DNA of 64,000 nt from Streptomyces sp. NBC_01445 (GTDB taxonomy: Bacteria > Actinomycetota > Actinomycetes > Streptomycetales > Streptomycetaceae). Numbering within the stretch: the stretch's first letter is position 1; each line of letters opens with the position of its first letter. The DNA is taken from NCBI RefSeq assembly GCF_035918235.1, contig NZ_CP109486.1, positions 62,001-126,000 on the forward strand, written 5' to 3'. A program made the position numbers and the translations under genes. Under the pieces are notes generated by a model. It was not told where the DNA came from. It saw only the letters and a program-made list of their open reading frames with translations, and made no database searches. Positions 17,187-26,540 of the stretch are shown piece after piece.

Positions 17187-18136
17187 TGTCTTTGGACACC
17201 CCCATCACACCGACCGCCCCGCCGCGCCCCACGGGCCTGTCCCGCCTGGCGCAGGACCTGCTGCCAGCGCTGTATCAGCACCGCCTGATCGCGACCAGTC
17301 AGCTGCACCGGCTATTCACCCCCCACGCCCGCCGTCCCGTCTACCTGCGCCAGCAGCTCAAGGAGCTGCGCCGCATCGGGCTCGTCGACGCCACCGCCCG
17401 GCGTACTTCGCGTATGGGGAACCCGGAGCTGCTGTGGTACATCACCGCGCGCGGCGCCGAAGCAGTCGCCTACGACCCGACGATCCCGCGGCGCGGCTAC
17501 CGCATCAGCCCGCAGACCGCGGCCTCCCAGCTGCAGGAGCACACCCTCACAGTGGTCGACACGGGCGTCGCGTTCGCCGGCTGGGCGCGCCGCCTCGGGG
17601 ATGAGTGCTCGCCGCTGGACTGGGAGCCCGAGATCGCGCACCGTATCCGCAACGGTGAATCGCGCGGTGTTGACGACGCGTTCATGATTCCGGACGCCGT
17701 GCTGCGCTACACCCATGCCGCCGAGGACGGGCGCCGGCGGATGCTCAGCTTCTTCATCGAGGTCGACCGCGCCACCATGCAGACCACCCGGCTAGCCGCC
17801 AAGCTCTCCGCGTACGCCCGCTACCAGAGCTACGTCCCCGCGGCCGGTGGCCGCGGCCGGCGTTCCACCCGCGAGGCCTGGCGCGACCACTACCCGGCCT
17901 TCCCCCGCCTGCTCATCGTGCTGACCGGAGCCTCCGACAGGGTTCTGGCCAACCGGATCCAGGACCTGCGCGCCCTCGCAGCCGCGGACCCGCGCGTCGG
18001 CCAGCTCAGCGCCGGAGTCACCACTCTGCAGCTCCTGCAGGACAAGGGACCCTTCGCTCCGGTCATGACCCCACTGTCCGGTGACGCAGCCCCGACTGAC
18101 GTCTTCCTCGCCCCGACCGGAGGTTCCCGTGCATGA
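17186..18136 (+). CDS. Replication-relaxation (MobC-like) family protein
   Basis: The product has 316 residues. The N-terminal winged-helix-like part (DLLPALYQHRLIATSQLHRLF, VYLRQQLKELRRIGLVDA) and the central domain (DDAFMIPDAVLRYT, FFIEVDRATMQTTRLAAKLSAYARY) match the replication-relaxation family found in actinobacterial plasmids. The central part has an endonuclease-like E-V-D element. It may act at oriT or the origin as an auxiliary DNA-processing protein. No canonical HUH relaxase accompanies it. Confidence 0.75.
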   Translation: MSLDTPITPTAPPRPTGLSRLAQDLLPALYQHRLIATSQLHRLFTPHARRPVYLRQQLKELRRIGLVDATARRTSRMGNPELLWYITARGAEAVAYDPTIPRRGYRISPQTAASQLQEHTLTVVDTGVAFAGWARRLGDECSPLDWEPEIAHRIRNGESRGVDDAFMIPDAVLRYTHAAEDGRRRMLSFFIEVDRATMQTTRLAAKLSAYARYQSYVPAAGGRGRRSTREAWRDHYPAFPRLLIVLTGASDRVLANRIQDLRALAAADPRVGQLSAGVTTLQLLQDKGPFAPVMTPLSGDAAPTDVFLAPTGGSRA

Positions 18137-18515
18137 TGTACGGCGCGCCCTTCTCCGGCGCGTTCCCTCGCCACCCACACCGGCCCCGTCGCCTCGAGGG
18201 CACGCCTGCGCACCCGTAGTGGACACAGTCCCGCTGCCGTCCCCGCTCCTCACCGAGCTGATCGCGCTGCGTGCCCATACCCGCCATCTCGGCTGGCTCA
18301 GCGAACGCGAGCACTGCCCCGCGCAGTACCAGCGCCTGGCCCGCAGCGTCCCGCAGGACCTCCTGGACGGATGGCTCGCCCAGACCGACGGCACCGGCCG
18401 CCTCGAGGATCTGATTCAGGCGCTGGCGCACACGCACCGTCAGGCCCCGAGCACCCACTGTGGATCACCGATGGCGCAATCCCAACGCCATATGACCACA
18501 GGGGAGTTCACGTGA
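18129..18515 (+). CDS. Small helical protein after replication-relaxation gene
   Basis: The product has 128 residues. GTG 18129 has GGAGG just upstream and overlaps the previous stop by 8 bp. The C-terminal two thirds are helical (LTELIALRAHTRHLGWLSEREHC, AQYQRLARSVPQDLLDGWLAQTDG). No motif is recognised. It is coupled to the lipoprotein gene by GTGA. Confidence 0.5.
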   Translation: MHDVRRALLRRVPSPPTPAPSPRGHACAPVVDTVPLPSPLLTELIALRAHTRHLGWLSEREHCPAQYQRLARSVPQDLLDGWLAQTDGTGRLEDLIQALAHTHRQAPSTHCGSPMAQSQRHMTTGEFT

Positions 18516-19525
18516 AGAGAAAGCGCCAGTGGGCCGTTCTGGTGACCGCGGCAGCCCTGCTGTCGGGCTGTTCCGGGCCCCAGGACAGGGCCGAGGACTC
18601 GAGCCAAGCAGCAGCCGAGAGGCCTTCCACCGACCCCAAGTCCACACCGCCCTCCGCCCCGGACCTGCCGGAGGGCATGGTGCGCCTTGGCTCGTCCTTC
18701 CCGTTCAGGGAGGAGGGACAGAGTGACTCCTGGACGGTCAGTGTCAGTGCACTCTCCTCGGCCAAGCCGAGCGTGAAAGCTTCCTCGATCCCCGACGGCT
18801 GGCGAGCGCTGACCACCAAGGTCACCTTCACCAATACCGACAGCGGAATCGCGGAGCTGCACGGCTCTCTCGACGTCACCGCCCGCTACGGCCCCCAAGG
18901 CCGCACAGCAGCCGCGTTCACCGACACCGGCATCAAGGGCCTCGCGTTCCCCGACATCGAATCTCACCCGATCCGAGTTCGCCCCGGCGGCACGTACACC
19001 ACCACAGTCGGCTACGCGGTCCCAGCCGATACCGCCGGACAACCCCTGACCTTCACCATCGAGGGCGACGACCCCACCTACTTCGAGGGCGCGATCCCAG
19101 GCGCCCCGGCCCGCCCCGTCGACACCTCTCACGTTCAGCCCGACACCACCAAAGAGCTGAAGTTCGGCGACTGGGAGGAGGACTCGCCCTGGCTCCGCAT
19201 CGGCCAGCCCCGCACCGCCGGCGCCACCGCCCAGGGCAAGCGCTACGCGGTCGACCTGAGCTTCTTCAACAACTTTGACGACACCCTTCTTGGCAACCGC
19301 CCGGAGGCCAACCTGAAGGTTTACGCCGGAGCGGAGCTCGCCGAGGGCGACTTCGAGGAGAACCTGTCCAATCTGCCATCGCTCGCCTGGATCGCGCCCC
19401 AGCGGATGGCCACCGTGACCGTGCACTTCACCATTCCCGGAAAACAGATTGATGGTCCGGTCAGTATCGAAGTGGTCGATCCGTACGGAGAGGACGTCAC
19501 CTACACGGGCGACGTGAAGAACTGA
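18512..19525 (+). CDS. Lipoprotein, DUF4352-like
   Basis: The product has 337 residues. The signal peptide ends in a lipobox (LLSGC, Cys at about residue 20). A Ser/Pro/Ala-rich linker is followed by two beta-rich halves with immunoglobulin-like DUF4352 character (WTVSVSALSSAKPSV, WRALTTKVTFTNTDSGIAEL; RYAVDLSFFNNFDDTLLGN). It is surface-anchored, the last gene of the transfer series, and followed by 231 bp before the Tad locus. Its partner is unknown. Confidence 0.7.
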   Translation: MKRKRQWAVLVTAAALLSGCSGPQDRAEDSSQAAAERPSTDPKSTPPSAPDLPEGMVRLGSSFPFREEGQSDSWTVSVSALSSAKPSVKASSIPDGWRALTTKVTFTNTDSGIAELHGSLDVTARYGPQGRTAAAFTDTGIKGLAFPDIESHPIRVRPGGTYTTTVGYAVPADTAGQPLTFTIEGDDPTYFEGAIPGAPARPVDTSHVQPDTTKELKFGDWEEDSPWLRIGQPRTAGATAQGKRYAVDLSFFNNFDDTLLGNRPEANLKVYAGAELAEGDFEENLSNLPSLAWIAPQRMATVTVHFTIPGKQIDGPVSIEVVDPYGEDVTYTGDVKN

Positions 19526-19756
19526 CCGCGCCACGGGACCGCCCTATACCGAAAGGACCGGTGTGTCCCGTTGGGCGGTATTGACGCGTTCGCAGCTTGT
19601 GAACTGCCTTTACTGGCTGCGCTGTTGGGGTGAATATGCGTAACGTGTGCATGTGCACGGCAACCACACCCGTCTCGCGCAGCACGACCACACCATCACC
19701 CAGCGCGATACACCACAGGTCACCGGCACAGCGGACGAGGAGAACGGGGAGGCGTG
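19526..19756 (+). promoter_or_regulatory. Intergenic control region ahead of the Tad locus
   Basis: ACGGGAC (from 19532) pairs with GTCCCGT, and CCGCCC with GGGCGG, giving nested hairpin potential at about 19532-19581; it may terminate the transfer operon. Further on, GTGCA-TG-TGCAC at 19647-19658 is a 12-bp palindrome that could be an operator. I see no gene here. Confidence 0.4.
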
Positions 19757-20365
19757 ATGACGCCAACGGCAAAGGCCAAAAACAACCTACTTCGCAGTCG
19801 AAATCGACTTATCGGCACGGCACTTGTGGGCTGTTCCGTCTTCGCCCTCGCTGCCTGCAGTTCTGATTCGAAATCCGACGGGTCCAAGCCGTCCAGCAAG
19901 CCGACCAACGCCGAGAAAGTACAACCTTCAAAATCATCCAACCCGCAAGCAGCCGAGAAGAAGGCGGTGCTGTCCGCCTATCAGCACATGCAGAGTGAAC
20001 GCCTGAAGGCGTATGGGAAGGCCTCCGAGGAGGGAACCGAGCTCCAGAAGTACGCCACCTTGGACGCCTTGGGGCAGTTCCGGCTGGCGATGCTCGACAT
20101 GAAGAAGGCGGGCACGGTCGTGAAGGGGACGCTGGGGCACCTGGGCACGACCGCGACGATCCAGACCGGTGCCAAGCCACCCTCGGCCAGCGTCAGTGAC
20201 TGCGTGGACCTGTCGCAGTGGAAGACGTGGGACACCAAGGCCGACAAAGAGATCCCGATGCCGTCGGCACAGCCGCAGCGCTACCGGGCGACAGCGAAGC
20301 TGGAGAAGTGGAAGGACGGGTGGATCGTCACCTCCTACCTCCCGCACGGGAACCAGGAATGCTGA
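19757..20365 (+). CDS. Lipoprotein at head of the Tad locus
   Basis: The product has 202 residues. ATG 19757 is preceded by GGGGAGG; a GTG 3 bp earlier is possible. The lipobox is LAAC. A Ser/Lys-rich linker precedes an NTF2/SnoaL-like shape (AVLSAYQHMQSERLKAYGKAS, ATAKLEKWKDGWIVTSYLP). It overlaps the next gene (ATG inside its last codons). It probably sits outside the membrane as an assembly or anchoring component of the pilus. Confidence 0.65.
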   Translation: MTPTAKAKNNLLRSRNRLIGTALVGCSVFALAACSSDSKSDGSKPSSKPTNAEKVQPSKSSNPQAAEKKAVLSAYQHMQSERLKAYGKASEEGTELQKYATLDALGQFRLAMLDMKKAGTVVKGTLGHLGTTATIQTGAKPPSASVSDCVDLSQWKTWDTKADKEIPMPSAQPQRYRATAKLEKWKDGWIVTSYLPHGNQEC

Positions 20366-21225
20366 GGCGAGCGGCGGCGGCCACAATAGGCGTGCTGGTG
20401 GTCTCCTCGAGTGCGGCGCACGCCGACGGCGGTCCGGCGGTGGGCAACGATCCCGGTTGCCGCGGGGCAGCGCCGGACGTGACTGTGTGTGCGAGTGACC
20501 CTGTCCGCGCTCCGGGCAAGTCGGACTCCCAGAGCGCGGCTGCCAAGGGCGGCGGGAAGGGGTCCGCTGCCCCAAAGTGCATCTACACCAAGATGGTTCC
20601 ACAGCCGCCTGCCGAGAACCTCGCAATGCAGGATGGCAAGAAGCGCGGGGGTAAGGGTGCCGCGTACCAGGTCATGTGCCCGGGTACTGGTCGGATCGGC
20701 GTGGTGTGGATCCCGGACGGAAACGCCCCGGGTGCGCCGGCAATCGATCCGGAGGTGGTGGCCCGTCAGGCGGTCGACTCGATGAAGCTCGTCGGTCCGG
20801 ATATCGACATCAACCCGAAGCCGGGAGGCAAGGGCTTGGTGGGGATGCCCGTGTGGATGGCAGTGGGCCAGTCGCCGAACACGTACGGCCCCAACTCAGC
20901 GACGGCGACGGCCGGCGGGGTAACAGTGACCGCGACGGCGAAGGTGAAGTCAATCGTCTGGAACATGGGCGACGGGACGTCGGTGACCTGTAACGGTCCG
21001 GGAACGGGGTACCGGAAGTCGTTCGGGATGAAGCAGTCGCCGGACTGCGGCCACGTCTACAAGCAGACCTCCGACTCAGCGGGCGGGAAGTTCAAGGTGT
21101 CCGCGACCGCGACCTGGGCGGTCGACTGGCAGGTGGCCGGCGGCGGTGGGGAGACCGGTCACCTGACCGAGGTCCGCAATTCGCAGGTGGGGCTGACGAT
21201 CACTGAGTCTCAGGCCGTCAACTAA
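20359..21225 (+). CDS. Secreted protein of the Tad locus
   Basis: The product has 288 residues. A signal peptide (AAAATIGVLVVSSSAAHA) leads to a mature extracytoplasmic chain with pairs of Cys (GCRGAAPDVTVCAS; CNGPGTG to SPDCGHVY), suggesting disulfides. The C-terminal half is beta-rich with a PKD-like look (VWNMGDGTSVTCNG). Homologues in Streptomyces Tad loci are often labelled ATP/GTP-binding, but I see no P-loop. Confidence 0.6.
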   Translation: MLRRAAAATIGVLVVSSSAAHADGGPAVGNDPGCRGAAPDVTVCASDPVRAPGKSDSQSAAAKGGGKGSAAPKCIYTKMVPQPPAENLAMQDGKKRGGKGAAYQVMCPGTGRIGVVWIPDGNAPGAPAIDPEVVARQAVDSMKLVGPDIDINPKPGGKGLVGMPVWMAVGQSPNTYGPNSATATAGGVTVTATAKVKSIVWNMGDGTSVTCNGPGTGYRKSFGMKQSPDCGHVYKQTSDSAGGKFKVSATATWAVDWQVAGGGGETGHLTEVRNSQVGLTITESQAVN

Positions 21226-21252
21226 CCATTCTTGAAGGGGATTTCGTACGCC

Positions 21253-21969
21253 ATGGACACCACGACGCCTGCGCCGCCGCCGATCGCTCCGCCACGTCAG
21301 GCTGACCTGCCGATCTCCGCGGGCGCCAAGAAGTCGTCCAGGGCCCCGCGCAAGCTGATCCAGGCCTTGGTCTGGACGCTGGCCGCTCTGGTCGGTGCCC
21401 TGGTGGCGATCTCTCAGGTGAACCGCGCCGGTGACCGGGTCGAGGTCCTGGCCGTGGCGCACGATGTGCAGGCCGGGCAGGTCGTGAAGGCCTCGGACGT
21501 GACGACCGCGTCGGTTGCTGAGGATCCCGCGCTCTCTCCGGTGCCGGCCGCCGACCGGAGCCGGATCGTTGGACAGCGGGCCGCGGTCGACCTGCGCCAG
21601 GGCTCCCTGCTGACCGCCTCCTCCGTGCAGTCCGGCGGCGGCCTCGGCGATGACCTGCAGGTGGTCGGCGTCGAGGTGAAGAAGGGCACCGCGCCGAGGG
21701 ACGAACTGCGCCCCGGCGACAAGGTGCTGGCCGTGGTGCTGCCCGAGCAGGGCGCCCAGTCCACGACCGGCACGGGAGCCGCGAAGAACGGCGCGGAGCC
21801 AGAGCCGGAGAGCATCGAAGCGACGGTGAAGTCGGTGGGCCGTACGGACGCGACCGGATCGCTGGTGGTGAATCTCGCGGTGCCGACCACGGAAGGGCCG
21901 CAGCTGGCGGAGAAGGCCGCGGCCAAGCGGATCGCCCTGGTGCGGCAGCCGCGCGACGGAAAGCAGTGA
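21253..21969 (+). CDS. cpaB: CpaB-like SAF-domain pilus assembly protein
   Basis: The product has 238 residues; ATG 21253 follows GAAGGGGA. A Pro-rich cytoplasmic start is followed by one membrane helix (LIQALVWTLAALVGALVAIS) and a SAF domain (VLAVAHDVQAGQVVKASDVTTASV, RAAVDLRQGSLLT). CpaB/RcpC proteins link the Tad motor to the periplasmic or outer apparatus. In Gram-positive bacteria the domain probably binds cell-wall glycan. A second beta domain covers about 140-235. Confidence 0.75.
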   Translation: MDTTTPAPPPIAPPRQADLPISAGAKKSSRAPRKLIQALVWTLAALVGALVAISQVNRAGDRVEVLAVAHDVQAGQVVKASDVTTASVAEDPALSPVPAADRSRIVGQRAAVDLRQGSLLTASSVQSGGGLGDDLQVVGVEVKKGTAPRDELRPGDKVLAVVLPEQGAQSTTGTGAAKNGAEPEPESIEATVKSVGRTDATGSLVVNLAVPTTEGPQLAEKAAAKRIALVRQPRDGKQ

Positions 21970-21973
21970 CGGC

Positions 21974-22891
21974 ATGGCTCTGATCGCATTGGTGTCGGCG
22001 GCCTCCGACGGTGTGAGTACGTCGGCGACCGCGCTGGCGCTCTCCAGCCGCCAGTCGGTGCTGCTGGCCGAGTTCGACATGGCGGGCAGCAAGCTACGGC
22101 ACCGGCTGCTGCGCGGCATCCACCTGGGCGGACAGGCCCTGGACGGCAATATCGGCCTGCACAAGCTGGCCGAGGCGTACTGGAGCAGCGCGGCGGCCGG
22201 GGTGCAGGATCTGGCGCCGCAGGTGGATCAGCATCTGTGGCCGCTGGACGACACCGGGATGCGGCTCGTGCTGCCGGGCCTGACTGATCCGCGGCAGGCT
22301 TCCTCGCTGCAGGAGTTGTGGCCGAGCCTGATCGACGTGCTGCAGATGACCGACCACGAGCACCACTGGGACGTGATCGTGGACGGCGGGCGGCTGGCCT
22401 GGGAGAACGGGCGGCTGCACCGGCTGCTGACCCCGTCCCCGGTCCTGCACCAGGCCGACATCGTCCTGCTGGTCGTGAAGCTCGCCGATCCCGCGTCGGT
22501 GTTCCTGGCCTCGACGGCGATCGAGGCGCTGCAGGACGAGCTCGGCCAGCACGGCACCGGCGCACGGGCGTTGGGCCTGCTCACACTGTCGTCCGGCTCG
22601 CGGCGGGAGTTCGCGCCGCACGAGGTGGAGGCCAAGTTCGAGGCCCCGATCCTCGGCTCGCTGGCCTGGGATGAGCGCGCGGCCGCGTATCTGTCGGCCG
22701 GCGGCGCGCCGCCGCGGAATCTGGCCCGCTCAGCGCTGCTGCGCAGCGCGCGCGATGTGCTGGGTCCGCTGCGCGCGTATGCCCAGCAGCGTCGGCTGCA
22801 CATGGAGATGCGGGCCCAGCAGGGCGTGAGCCCAGCGGTGCTGCACCAGGTACGGCAGCTGGGGATGCGGCGTCGTAGGGAGGCATCGTGA
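21974..22891 (+). CDS. cpaE: CpaE/MinD-like protein with a lost P-loop
   Basis: The product has 305 residues, and its end overlaps the CpaF gene (GTGA). The fold resembles ParA/MinD (ALIALVSAASDGVSTSATALAL, LLAEFDMAGSK, WDVIVDGGRL, ADIVLLVVKLADPASV). The deviant Walker A (normally KGGxGKT) reads SDGVSTSA and lacks both Lys, so nucleotide hydrolysis is doubtful. In Tad systems CpaE localises the secretion ATPase, and a non-hydrolysing version could be a static scaffold. Confidence 0.7.
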   Translation: MALIALVSAASDGVSTSATALALSSRQSVLLAEFDMAGSKLRHRLLRGIHLGGQALDGNIGLHKLAEAYWSSAAAGVQDLAPQVDQHLWPLDDTGMRLVLPGLTDPRQASSLQELWPSLIDVLQMTDHEHHWDVIVDGGRLAWENGRLHRLLTPSPVLHQADIVLLVVKLADPASVFLASTAIEALQDELGQHGTGARALGLLTLSSGSRREFAPHEVEAKFEAPILGSLAWDERAAAYLSAGGAPPRNLARSALLRSARDVLGPLRAYAQQRRLHMEMRAQQGVSPAVLHQVRQLGMRRRREAS

Positions 22892-24504
22892 CGAACACTC
22901 CGACGGGCCCGGACAAGGACGCGGCCCGGACACAGCTGGGTCGTCTGCTCTCCCAGCGCAGCACCCACCCCCCGGAGCACGTCGCGCCTGCAACACCGGA
23001 TCCCAGGACGGCACAAGCCCACCCGGCCCCCACCGCGCGCCCGGTCGCGCCGGCGCCTGCCCCCATGGTGCCCGTCGCGCCGGTGACCACCAGCTCCTCG
23101 GCGGGCGCCGGGGCGATGGGCGTGACCGACTTCGCGCGGACCGCATCGCTGCCCGGCACGCTGCCGGTGCAGCCGGAGGAGATCCAGAAACTGCGGGTGC
23201 GGGTCGCCGAGGATCTACGAGCCGTACGGGAGCGGCAGCAGGCCCAGACGCTGGAGGCGGAGGAGGAGCGGGAGCTGGCGGAGCTGTTCGCCCGCCGCCA
23301 GATCGCCGCCTGGCATGCCGAGTTCACGCAGAAGAATCCGCCGCTCAGCCAGGAACAACGCAGCATCCTGCACGAGGAGGTCCTCAACCTGACCTTCCGC
23401 GCCGGTGCGCTCCAGCGTCTCTTGGACCAGCCCGGTGTGCAGAACATCGACATCGACGGCGACGTCATGTATGTCGACGTCGCCGGCCAGCAGCGCCAGA
23501 AGATGGCCTCTCCGTTCGCCAGCCGTGAGCAGACGATCGCCTGGATCAACACCATGGCCGCCCAGTCCGGGCACGGCGAGCGGCAGCTGTCGTATGCGTC
23601 GCCCTACGTCGAGTTCCGGCTGCCGGACGATTCACGTGTGGCAGCGAATGTCCTGACCCGGAATGTGTCGGTGTCGATCCGCAAGCATGGCGGCCGCGCG
23701 TGGACGCTGGGCAACCTGCTGCAGGAGAAGACGGTCGACCAGCTGCTCGCCTCGTTCCTGTCGGCGGCGGTGCGGGCCCACATGAACATCGTCATCTGCG
23801 GCGGGATGACCGCGGGGAAGACCACGCTGATGCGCGCGATGGGCCGTGAGATCCCGGCCTCGGAGCGGCTGATCACGCTGGAGTCCTCGCTGGAACTGTT
23901 CCTCGATGACGCCGAAACGCCCTGCCACACCTTGGCGTTCGAGACGCGACAGTCCAACGGCGAGGACGGCGCCGGCGCCATCACCCTCTCCGACCTGATC
24001 GAGATCGCACTGCGCTACAACGCCGACCGGATCATGGTCGGTGAGGTCCGCGGCAAGGAGTCCATGGCGATGCTGGAGGCGATGTCGGCCAGCCAGCCCG
24101 GCTCGATGTGCACGCTGCACGCCGACTACCCCAAAGACGTCATCACCCGCCTCGTGCTGCGCCTGTCGATGGCCGATCTCAGTGCGGAGACCTCGTACCG
24201 CCTCATCGAGGGCGCAGTGCATCTGATGGTGTTCGTGAAGAAGGGCGCAAAGCCCGGCGAGAAGATCGTCTCCCACGTGTGGGAGGTCGACGGGCTCAAC
24301 GAGGACGGCACCCCGTCCATGACCCAGCTGTTCGCGCCGAGGCCCGGGGACGGGCGGGCGGTGCCGACCGCGTTCCAGATGAGCCCGGAGCGGGCCGAGC
24401 AGATCGCCGAGGCCGGGTTCAACCCGCTGCTGCTGGCCCAGTACCCGCACGGCACCTGGGATCCGGTCGAGCAGTCCGGCGAGGCCGAGAGGCGGGCATC
24501 GTGA
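22888..24504 (+). CDS. cpaF: CpaF/TadA secretion ATPase
   Basis: The product has 538 residues. The first about 100 are Pro/Ala-rich and disordered; the GspE/VirB11-type core follows. Walker A is ICGGMTAGKTTLMRA (about 303-317), the Asp box is RLITLESSLELFL, Walker B is ADRIMVGEVRGKE, and the His box is MCTLHADYP. The hexamer drives both assembly and retraction of Tad pili. Immediately coupled to TadB. Confidence 0.88.
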   Translation: MTNTPTGPDKDAARTQLGRLLSQRSTHPPEHVAPATPDPRTAQAHPAPTARPVAPAPAPMVPVAPVTTSSSAGAGAMGVTDFARTASLPGTLPVQPEEIQKLRVRVAEDLRAVRERQQAQTLEAEEERELAELFARRQIAAWHAEFTQKNPPLSQEQRSILHEEVLNLTFRAGALQRLLDQPGVQNIDIDGDVMYVDVAGQQRQKMASPFASREQTIAWINTMAAQSGHGERQLSYASPYVEFRLPDDSRVAANVLTRNVSVSIRKHGGRAWTLGNLLQEKTVDQLLASFLSAAVRAHMNIVICGGMTAGKTTLMRAMGREIPASERLITLESSLELFLDDAETPCHTLAFETRQSNGEDGAGAITLSDLIEIALRYNADRIMVGEVRGKESMAMLEAMSASQPGSMCTLHADYPKDVITRLVLRLSMADLSAETSYRLIEGAVHLMVFVKKGAKPGEKIVSHVWEVDGLNEDGTPSMTQLFAPRPGDGRAVPTAFQMSPERAEQIAEAGFNPLLLAQYPHGTWDPVEQSGEAERRAS

Positions 24505-25406
24505 TGAACCAGTCGCAGCGGGCCTTGGTGGCCGCGCTCGGTGTCGTCGTGTTCGTGGCCTGCCTCGCCCGGGCCGTGACGGCCCTGCGCCGCCGCACCG
24601 AGCCGGAGCGCGGCCCGGTCAAACGACGTGGCGGACCGGGGCTGCTGGACGAGCTCCCGCCGGTGTGGCAGGCCAACTACCGCTTCCTGTTCAGTGCCGC
24701 GGTCGTCGCCGGGGTACTGGTATGGGCGATCGCCGGACGTCCTGTGCACGGTCTGGTCGCGTTCGCCGGTGTGGCTGGTCTGCCGTTCCTGCTGTTCCCT
24801 GGCGGTTCGGCGCGTACCGAGCTGGAGCAGCTGGAGGCGTTCTCCGACTGGCTGCAGCAGCTGTCCAGCGTGATCGCTGCCGGAAAGCCGCTGGAGGTGG
24901 CGATCCCCGGTTCCCTGTCCACGGTGCCGGATCTGCTGCGTGTGCCGGTGACCCGGCTCGCGCAGCGGCTCGCGGACGGGGTGCCGCCCGCGCAGGCCTA
25001 CCGGTACTTCGCCGACGATCTGGCCTCCAATACCGGCGACGAGATCGCCATGGTGTTCCAGATGCACACCCAGGCCCGCGGCCGCGGGCTGGCGAACGTG
25101 ATCAAGGAGATGGCGTTCAACAAGTCCGACAAGGCCAAGGCCCTGCGCAAGCTCGACTCTGACCGGGCGCGGACCCGGCGTAAGGCCCGCAACGTCACCG
25201 TGCTGACCCTCGCGGTCATCGCGCTCGGGCTGACCAGCGTCTCCTACACCGATTGGTACCGCACCGCGCCGGGCCAACTCGGCCTGATGGTGGTGGGGTT
25301 GATGGTCACCGGGTCGCTGGTGTGGATGCGCAAGACCGCCCGGAACAAACCCGAACCGCGGCTGCTGCGCACGGCGGCCGAGCGTGTGGGGGTGGAGCAG
25401 TCGTGA
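24504..25406 (+). CDS. tadB: TadB-like inner membrane platform protein
   Basis: The product has 300 residues. ATG 24504 shares a base with the CpaF stop; GTG 24501 in frame is the alternative. A type II secretion F-domain (LEAFSDWLQQLSSVIAAGKPLEVAIP to GLANVIKEMAFNKSDKAKALRKL) is flanked by membrane helices (VLVWAIAGRPVHGLVAFAG, VLTLAVIALGLTSVSY, LMVVGLMVTGSLVWM). It forms the pilus assembly platform with TadC. Confidence 0.78.
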   Translation: MNQSQRALVAALGVVVFVACLARAVTALRRRTEPERGPVKRRGGPGLLDELPPVWQANYRFLFSAAVVAGVLVWAIAGRPVHGLVAFAGVAGLPFLLFPGGSARTELEQLEAFSDWLQQLSSVIAAGKPLEVAIPGSLSTVPDLLRVPVTRLAQRLADGVPPAQAYRYFADDLASNTGDEIAMVFQMHTQARGRGLANVIKEMAFNKSDKAKALRKLDSDRARTRRKARNVTVLTLAVIALGLTSVSYTDWYRTAPGQLGLMVVGLMVTGSLVWMRKTARNKPEPRLLRTAAERVGVEQS

Positions 25407-26299
25407 TCATGTCTGTGCCCGCGATGGTGGGCGGCGCGGTGGCCGTCCTCGGCGCCGGGATGACGGTGCGGGCGCTGATGCCCGCCCGGCCCTCCGTGGA
25501 CGCACTGCTGAAGACCACCCGCTCCCCCGCCCCGCCCACCCAGGTCGATGCGAGCGCGGGCCGCTTCGAGGCGCTCACCGACAAGATGGGCGACCGGCTC
25601 GTCGCCACGCCCACGGTCGCCTCCCGGCTGCCGGCCACCGACCTCAGGCTGCTGGAGATGTCCCCGGCCAAACTCCTGGGCCGGTGCGCGCGGATGGCAG
25701 TGCTGGGGATGGTGCTGCCTCAGCTGTTCATGCTGCTGCTCACGGTTGCCGGCAAGCGCCCGCCGCTGCCGGTGCCGGTGCTGCTCGCGCTCGCGGTGGG
25801 TGGGTTCTTCGCGTTCAAGTGCCTGGACGATGTGCGCGACGACGGCAAGAAGCTGCGCGAGGAGTACCGGTACACGATCGTCTCCCTGCTGGAACGGCTC
25901 ATCCTGATTCGCTCGGCGAACGCGTCGGCCGGCGAATCGCTGCTGCGCGCCGCCTCGGTCGGCGACACCACCCCCGCTTTGCAGATCCGCGAGTCCCTCG
26001 AGCACGCCCGGCTGACCGGCACGCCCTACTGGAGCGCGCTGGCCCAACTCGGCCAGGCGATCGGCGTGGAGGACCTGGCCCGGCCCGCCCGCGCCATGGC
26101 ACTCGCCGGCGAGGAGAAGGCCGCCGTCACCCGCACCCTGGAAAACCAGGTCGACCTACTCAACGCCGCCGTCCAAGGCGACCGCGAAACCCGCGCCAAC
26201 CAGGCCACCGAGCAGATGGACCTGCCGGCGTTGACCGTCGGCTTGTCCCTGGTCGTCTTCTGCGCCCTGCCCGCCTTCATCAAGATCCTCAACCTGTGA
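25403..26299 (+). CDS. tadC: TadC-like inner membrane platform protein
   Basis: The product has 298 residues; GTG 25403 is coupled by GTGA, and ATG 25409 is the other candidate. Membrane helices lie near both ends and in the middle (VGGAVAVLGAGMTVRAL, MVLPQLFMLLLTVAG, LPVPVLLALAVGGFFAF, LTVGLSLVVFCALPAFIKIL). A T2SS F-type cytoplasmic domain lies between (TIVSLLERLILIRSANASAGESLL). Partner of TadB. Confidence 0.76.
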   Translation: MIMSVPAMVGGAVAVLGAGMTVRALMPARPSVDALLKTTRSPAPPTQVDASAGRFEALTDKMGDRLVATPTVASRLPATDLRLLEMSPAKLLGRCARMAVLGMVLPQLFMLLLTVAGKRPPLPVPVLLALAVGGFFAFKCLDDVRDDGKKLREEYRYTIVSLLERLILIRSANASAGESLLRAASVGDTTPALQIRESLEHARLTGTPYWSALAQLGQAIGVEDLARPARAMALAGEEKAAVTRTLENQVDLLNAAVQGDRETRANQATEQMDLPALTVGLSLVVFCALPAFIKILNL

Positions 26300-26320
26300 C
26301 CTGGCCCGAAGGAGATACGG

Positions 26321-26515
26321 ATGTCGCTCGCTCTGTACGGCCTGTGGGCCCTGGCCGTCACGCTCGGCTTCGCCCGCGTGGTCGCACTGAACCAGCCCGC
26401 GGCGGCGCGCAACCCCCGGGACACCGACCGGCTGCACCTGATCGCGATCGTCGTCGCGCTGAGCGTCGTCACCCTGATCGCTCTACCCGCCCTCATCAAG
26501 ATCTTGTCCGTCTAG
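26321..26515 (+). CDS. Small two-helix membrane protein in Tad locus
   Basis: The product has 64 residues; GAAGGAGA lies 6 bp upstream. Two hydrophobic segments (LALYGLWALAVTLGFARVVAL, LHLIAIVVALSVVTLIALPAL) end in LIKILSV, very like the end of TadC (AFIKILNL). It may derive from, or pack like, the last TadC helix. The role is unknown but the position is conserved-looking. Confidence 0.6.
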   Translation: MSLALYGLWALAVTLGFARVVALNQPAAARNPRDTDRLHLIAIVVALSVVTLIALPALIKILSV

Positions 26516-26540
26516 TCGCCGTCCCTGCAGGGGAGTTCGT

